Positions 60,066 to 64,000 of a DNA stretch of 64,000 bases are shown one piece after another. The stretch is from Fibrobacter sp. UWR2 (GTDB lineage Bacteria > Fibrobacterota > Fibrobacteria > Fibrobacterales > Fibrobacteraceae), in assembly GCF_002210285.1 (NCBI RefSeq), contig NZ_MWQE01000007.1:62001-126000 (forward strand), written 5' to 3'. The position numbers and the translations under genes are program-made. Under the pieces are notes generated by a model, which was given only the letters and a program-made list of their open reading frames with translations, did not search any database and had not been told where the DNA came from. Every line of letters begins with the position of its first letter. Position 1 is the stretch's first letter.

Positions 60066-61034
60066 ATGATCATCGCAGCCATCGGCGAAGACGATTTCTC
60101 AAAGGAAAAGCGCATCGAGCGATTCCTCGAAGAAACGCTTGGCAACCTCAAGGACGATCCGATGTCGCGGCAGATCCTCTTCGCGACCGATCCGGACATT
60201 CCGTCCATAGCGGATGCCATCTTCACGGCATGCGAATCGGTGTCGATGTTCTCTCCCGAGCAAGTTGTCGTGGTGCGCAAATGCGACGCCCTCAAGGCCG
60301 ACGAATCCAAGAGCCTCGCCAAATGGATAAGCCACAAGCCGAACTGCAAGTTGTTCCTCGAGTTCAACAAGCTCGATGCACGCGGAGAACTCAGCAAGGC
60401 GCTAAAGGCAGCAGGCACCATCGAGAAGTACGACGTTCCCAAGCAGTACAAAATGTCGGAATGGATTGCCGCAGCAATCCCTACGCACTTTAACAAGGCG
60501 ATTGACCGCAATGCATGCGACTACCTGGCCGATGCCCTCGGGACAGACACAAAGCTTGTTTGCGAAGAAGTCGAGAAAGTTCTGCTGTTCGACCCCAACT
60601 GCAAGAAGATTACCGAAGAACTCGTCCGCTCCATGATCGTACCGCAGCGCAAGATGGTCTCGTTCGAAATAAACGATTCCTTCGGATTGCGCGACACGCA
60701 GGAATACGCCCGCAAGCTGAACGAACTTTTCAACAACGGCGTAGATGCAGTGAGCATCGTTGCCTCGCTCTACTATTACGCCGTCGACCTGCTGAGATTT
60801 TCCTCACTGCTCGGCAAAGGCTTGTCACCGAAAGACGCTGCCGCCGAGATGGGCAAGAACGACTTCATTTACAACGTGAAGGGCAAGGCTCCCGAATGCG
60901 CCCGTCGCTGGGGGAAGCCGCTGCTGTGCAGGGTTATACGCCGTCTCGCCGACCTTGACTACGAAATCAAGAGCGGGCAGTGCAGCACGAAGATTGCGCA
61001 GGAACTCGCCCTCGCGGCACTTGTCGTGCGCTAG
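60066..61034 (+). CDS. holA: DNA polymerase III subunit delta
   Basis: This 322-aa clamp-loader subunit opens the sliding clamp at the primer end. It has a degenerate ATPase-type fold; VVVVRKCDAL and FLEFNKLDARGELSKAL are typical of the family. A DNA-polymerase-III-delta-type C-terminal helical domain follows (SFEINDSFGLRDTQEYARKLNELF). It lies 12 bases after greA and overlaps by four bases the convergent M41-like gene. Confidence 0.85.
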   Translation: MIIAAIGEDDFSKEKRIERFLEETLGNLKDDPMSRQILFATDPDIPSIADAIFTACESVSMFSPEQVVVVRKCDALKADESKSLAKWISHKPNCKLFLEFNKLDARGELSKALKAAGTIEKYDVPKQYKMSEWIAAAIPTHFNKAIDRNACDYLADALGTDTKLVCEEVEKVLLFDPNCKKITEELVRSMIVPQRKMVSFEINDSFGLRDTQEYARKLNELFNNGVDAVSIVASLYYYAVDLLRFSSLLGKGLSPKDAAAEMGKNDFIYNVKGKAPECARRWGKPLLCRVIRRLADLDYEIKSGQCSTKIAQELALAALVVR

Positions 61035-61522
61035 GCTCCCTTCACGATACTTTCTATTTCATCGCGGGACAAGTACGCCCGTTCGTTTAGTGCCTTCGCG
61101 ATTTCGCAAAGTTGCTTCTGGCACGCCATCAGGATATTGTAGTCCTGTTCGACCACGTTCGTCTCTGCCAATTTAAAATAGTAGCACGCCGCCTGGAAGC
61201 GCTGGTAGTCCGCATCGCTCTTGTAGAGTTCCATCGGCAAATCCTTCATGACGGTATCAAGACTACACTTGAAATCGTGACGTATCAGGAATTCTGCCAG
61301 GTGGCCCGCCATGGCGATATGCGCGTCGCCTTCCAGTTCGCTACCCGCAATGTGCGTAATACCCGGGCGTTCCTTAGAACGGTCCATCTTCACATAGTCC
61401 AGCGGGCGCTTGAACAGGAACGCCACCAGGGCGTGCCCCGCCTCGTGATTGCACAACTTCTGGAATTCATCTTCCCCGAAAAACTCCACCAAGGATTCGC
61501 GAGTCAAAACCTGTTCTGACAT
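61031..61522 (-). CDS. stand-alone M41-like (HEAGH) zinc protein
   Basis: This 163-aa protein has the metal motif NHEAGHALVAFL (His26, Glu27, His30), as in the FtsH peptidase domain, but no AAA ATPase. A candidate third ligand is an Asp in the region of FKCSLDTVMKDL, by analogy with FtsH's later Asp. No signal peptide is present, so it is cytosolic. The family is not otherwise recognised. It sits alone on the minus strand between the holA end and pilQ. Confidence 0.65.
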   Translation of the reverse strand: MSEQVLTRESLVEFFGEDEFQKLCNHEAGHALVAFLFKRPLDYVKMDRSKERPGITHIAGSELEGDAHIAMAGHLAEFLIRHDFKCSLDTVMKDLPMELYKSDADYQRFQAACYYFKLAETNVVEQDYNILMACQKQLCEIAKALNERAYLSRDEIESIVKGA

Positions 61523-61570
61523 AGTTTCATCTACCTGTCTAAAAAGTTCTTTTTCAACGCCAGTTAATAT

Positions 61571-61597
61571 AAAAAAGAGCCCCGCAGGGCTCTTTTA
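61571..61597. terminator. intrinsic terminator of pilQ (bidirectional)
   Basis: AAGAGCCC-CGCA-GGGCTCTT with flanking A6 and T4, in the gap after pilQ and before the gene at 61522. It acts in both directions, though only minus-strand genes are immediately upstream. Confidence 0.8.
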
Positions 61598-61614
61598 AAC
61601 TTCTTGTTTCTCGC

Positions 61615-63162
61615 TTAATTCCAGTCATCCTGGGCTTCAGTAGCGGGTTCCGGTGCAGCGGGAGCCTCGGCAGCCGGGGCTTCCTGAGCGGGTTCAGCCT
61701 CCGGAGCGGGTGCCGGAGCCGGTTCCTGTGCCTGCGGAGCCGGCTGTGCCGCCGGAGCGCTCTGAGCAGCAGGCTGTTCCACCTTCTGCATCTGCGGGGC
61801 AGCATCACCCTGCGTTTCAGCAGACGGTTCCGAAAGTTCCACATTGCCGATGTAGTTGCGGATAATGCGCGGAGTCACGAAGATCACGAGGTCCTTCTTA
61901 ACCACGGAATGACGGGTGTACTTGAAGAGATGGCCGAAGAACGGAATATCCTTGAGGAAAGGAATGCCGCTTTCGGATTCCTGAGTCTCGTTACGGGTCA
62001 GACCGCCGATAATCACGGTCTCGCCGTCAGCCACCACGACCTTCGTCTTGGCTTCCTGCGTACTGATCACGATTTCGCCCTTGGAGTCGTAATCGTAGGA
62101 GTTGTTTTCCGGGTGCAGGTCGAGCAAGATACGGTTATCGCCCGAAACGTGCGGGGTCACCGTCAGCTTGATACCGGTTTCAACGAGCTGCGTAGAAGAT
62201 TCGCCGCTATCGTCAATCACGCGGATAGAAACCTTGTCACCCATGAACACCTGGGCTTCGGTATTGTCGAGCGTAGAAACCTGCGGAGATGCAAGCACTT
62301 CAGTAGAAGCGTCACCCATCAGGCTCGAAACGGCAAGCTTGAGGTTGTTGTCAAAGAGGCTTGTCGTAATCGTCGTCGCAGCCTTGTCTACAGCGGGAGT
62401 AGCACCGTTGTTCGGGTAAGAGGTTACCATGGCGGCATTGCGGCTGGCACCCTTCTCGCTTCCGAATGTTCCAGAAGCGGCACCCGGAGTCATAGCCACA
62501 TTGTTGCCAAGGGCAGCGCTCCAGTCCACGCCAAGTTCACGGGCGCGCTGGCTGTTCACCACCACAAGCTTCGCGGTAATCATGATCTGGAGGGTTTCCA
62601 CATCTAGTTCGGTAAGGGCGTTTTCCATCTGTTCGATCTTCGCATCGGTATCGTAGACAATGATGGAGTTCGTGCGTTCCACGACAGTGATACGGCCGCG
62701 GCCGCTCTTCATGCTTTCGAGGACCTTCACAAGTTCGTCGGCCTTGGCATGGTGAATCTGGAAGTTCTTACGGACCAGCGGAGCCGTTTCTTCTTGCTGT
62801 TTCTCTTCGTCAGCAATCTTCTTCTGCTTCGCCTGGTAAGTGCTCTGGCGCTGAACCACGATGTACTTGTCCTGGATAACCCAGGTAAGGTCGTTGATTT
62901 CACAGATAATATCGAGAGTTTCCTGCCAAGTCTTCTTCGTGACCTTGAGGCTCATCTTGCCCTTCACATCCGGAGCAAGCAAGATGTCCACACCCGCGAC
63001 AACGGACACGGAACGGAATACGGCGCTAAAGTCGGTATCCACAAAGGAGAAGTCATACAGCTTCTTGTTGGGCTCGACCGATCCCGATGCGGGAGCAGCC
63101 CAGACAGAGGTGAGACCTGCAACGAGTAACAGGACTGTGAGAATGTGTATCAGCTTTTTCAC
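61615..63162 (-). CDS. pilQ: type IV pilus/secretin-type outer-membrane channel (PilQ-like)
   Basis: This 515-aa protein has a signal peptide, an STN domain (about residues 36-105, DFSAVFRSVSVVAGVDILLAPDVKGK), one NolW domain (about 130-190) and a secretin core. Core segments are VLASPQVSTLDNTEAQVFMGDKV, ETGIKLTVTPHVSGDNRILLDLHPE and VVVADGETVIIGGLT. No AMIN domains are present, so it is shorter than Gram-negative PilQ. The C-terminus is an unusual tail rich in Ala, Pro, Glu and Gln (about 60 residues). It overlaps the SH3-PilP-like gene by four bases, as is common for pilP-pilQ pairs. Confidence 0.88.
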   Translation of the reverse strand: MKKLIHILTVLLLVAGLTSVWAAPASGSVEPNKKLYDFSFVDTDFSAVFRSVSVVAGVDILLAPDVKGKMSLKVTKKTWQETLDIICEINDLTWVIQDKYIVVQRQSTYQAKQKKIADEEKQQEETAPLVRKNFQIHHAKADELVKVLESMKSGRGRITVVERTNSIIVYDTDAKIEQMENALTELDVETLQIMITAKLVVVNSQRARELGVDWSAALGNNVAMTPGAASGTFGSEKGASRNAAMVTSYPNNGATPAVDKAATTITTSLFDNNLKLAVSSLMGDASTEVLASPQVSTLDNTEAQVFMGDKVSIRVIDDSGESSTQLVETGIKLTVTPHVSGDNRILLDLHPENNSYDYDSKGEIVISTQEAKTKVVVADGETVIIGGLTRNETQESESGIPFLKDIPFFGHLFKYTRHSVVKKDLVIFVTPRIIRNYIGNVELSEPSAETQGDAAPQMQKVEQPAAQSAPAAQPAPQAQEPAPAPAPEAEPAQEAPAAEAPAAPEPATEAQDDWN

Positions 63163-64000
63163 TTTTGACCCCCAAATTTATCGGGAAGACCCATGGAGTA
63201 GCGACGGCTCACGCCAAATTCCTGGATAAGGAAGAGCACGTCTGTTTGTGTGATTTTAAGAACTTTTCCGTTGAGAATCTTGTCGCCTTCCTTGAGCGTA
63301 TAGGAAATGGACGGATTCTTGGATTCGACGAGGAGCGCCATGGGAACATCGGATTCCCAGATGATGCCCACAAGTTCGACCTGGTCAATATTGATGCCTT
63401 CTTCCACGAGGCCCTTGATTTCAACGAACGGGTCACGGCGGCCAAAGGAACTGTAAGTTACGCGGTCTTCGTAGAGGCCGTCAAGCTGGCTTCCGGCAAT
63501 ATCACCACCTTCGGCAACAACCTCACCCCTTTCCTTGTCAATCTGCTTCAGGCGTTCCACCTGGACAGAAGAAAGTTCATCCATGTAGCTCACGGCGCGT
63601 TTGTTCACGAAGCCGATATGGCTACCATGCTGCACCTTGCAGTAGAGTCCCTTGACATCCAGGCTCACGAGGCGGTCACCGAAAGTGAGGCGCTTCAGCA
63701 CCTGGGAGTTATCGTTGGGGGCAGCGAAGAGTTCGATTTCGTCGGCGACAACGATAAGTTCGCGCACCACGGGGCGCAGGTGGAACGTCTGCGACCCGGA
63801 AACGAGTTTCTTGCTTTCCTTGTCAAACTTGTTCACAAACGACTCGAACGAAGGCTTTTCTTCAACAGACTTCATCCAGTCACGCACAAAGATTCCATCA
63901 GGATGAGCCGACCAGAAAATGAAGCCGTCCTTCTTGATGGTCTTCTCGGCAACCTGCAGGATCAGCGCACCTTCCTGCACAACAATTACAGGCTTGGCGT
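63159..64000 (-). CDS. PilP-like protein with SH3 domain (N-terminus off the window)
   Basis: At least 280 residues are present; the frame is open across the right edge, with AKPVIVVQEGALIL upstream of the GTG at 63980, so the true start is outside. An SH3-like domain lies about residues 80-140 of the visible part (ELIVVADEIELFAAPNDNSQVLKRLTFGDRLV). The C-terminal 90 residues (FGRRDPFVEIKGLVEEG ... VELVGIIWES ... YTLKEGDKILNGKV) match the PilP core that contacts PilQ. This places it in pilus assembly. An SH3 domain on PilP is not usual. Confidence 0.7.
   Translation of the reverse strand, partial: AKPVIVVQEGALILQVAEKTIKKDGFIFWSAHPDGIFVRDWMKSVEEKPSFESFVNKFDKESKKLVSGSQTFHLRPVVRELIVVADEIELFAAPNDNSQVLKRLTFGDRLVSLDVKGLYCKVQHGSHIGFVNKRAVSYMDELSSVQVERLKQIDKERGEVVAEGGDIAGSQLDGLYEDRVTYSSFGRRDPFVEIKGLVEEGINIDQVELVGIIWESDVPMALLVESKNPSISYTLKEGDKILNGKVLKITQTDVLFLIQEFGVSRRYSMGLPDKFGGQK

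Overview
The window is about 64 kb of a Fibrobacter chromosome (phylum Fibrobacterota), probably a relative of F. succinogenes. This rests on two paralogous families first described in that genus. There are two TIGR02147/DUF4423 proteins (444-1274 and 6414-7268) and three FISUMP (TIGR02145) proteins (31590-33218, 53738-54316, 57292-58218). There is also a PorV/PorQ-like barrel, a protein ending in a type IX secretion sorting domain, and an LPS-type (LpxH, Lnt) envelope. Gene density is very high. I see no rRNA, CRISPR array, insertion sequence or prophage, and only one tRNA, tRNA-Gln(CTG).

Layout. 1-10 kb is accessory and envelope-related: two TIGR02147-lipoprotein gene pairs in opposite orientation, a DUF1007 protein, a PEGA-domain protein, an RNA m5C methyltransferase, tRNA-Gln, an alpha/beta-hydrolase-like protein, and an unknown Fibrobacter-type protein with its own strong promoter. 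9.7-17.5 kb holds lpxH, a lipoprotein, rsmI, lnt and a very large SNF2-family ATPase. 17.6-18.5 kb is a visibly AT-rich pair of small secreted proteins. 18.5-25.5 kb is the classical translation operon rimP-nusA-infB-rbfA-truB-ribF on the minus strand, with a structured leader. 25.7-38.4 kb is mixed: a NUDT14-like Nudix enzyme, a degenerate M23 protein, a membrane-anchored STAS protein, a PorV-like barrel, a Xer recombinase, a two-module FISUMP lipoprotein, outer-membrane proteins and purT.

38.6-52.5 kb is the division and cell wall (dcw) cluster, all on the minus strand: mraZ-rsmH-ftsL-ftsI-murE-murF-ftsW-murG-murC-ftsQ-ftsA-ftsZ. Almost every junction overlaps or abuts. mraY and murD, normally between murF and ftsW, are missing; FtsI carries PASTA repeats; and the FtsZ catalytic loop has His where Asn is expected. 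52.7-58.2 kb carries a type IX cargo-like protein, FISUMP lipoproteins, a radical SAM enzyme paired with a thioredoxin-reductase-like flavoprotein, and a GH8 exo-oligoxylanase. 58.3-64 kb carries argJ, greA, holA, a stand-alone HEAGH metallopeptidase-like protein, and the end of a type IV pilus cluster (SH3-PilP-like protein and PilQ-type secretin).

A recurrent architecture is a -10 hexamer (TATATT or similar) only 6-8 bases before the ATG, with no Shine-Dalgarno sequence. This points to leaderless transcripts for many stand-alone genes, while operon-internal genes keep Shine-Dalgarno sites or start-stop overlaps. I did not find a self-evident new defence or mobile system. The best candidates for undescribed biology are the TIGR02147-lipoprotein modules, the radical SAM/flavoprotein pair, the tail-anchored STAS protein with a phosphomimetic-like residue, and the small repeat and RNA-like elements at 7.3-7.57 kb.
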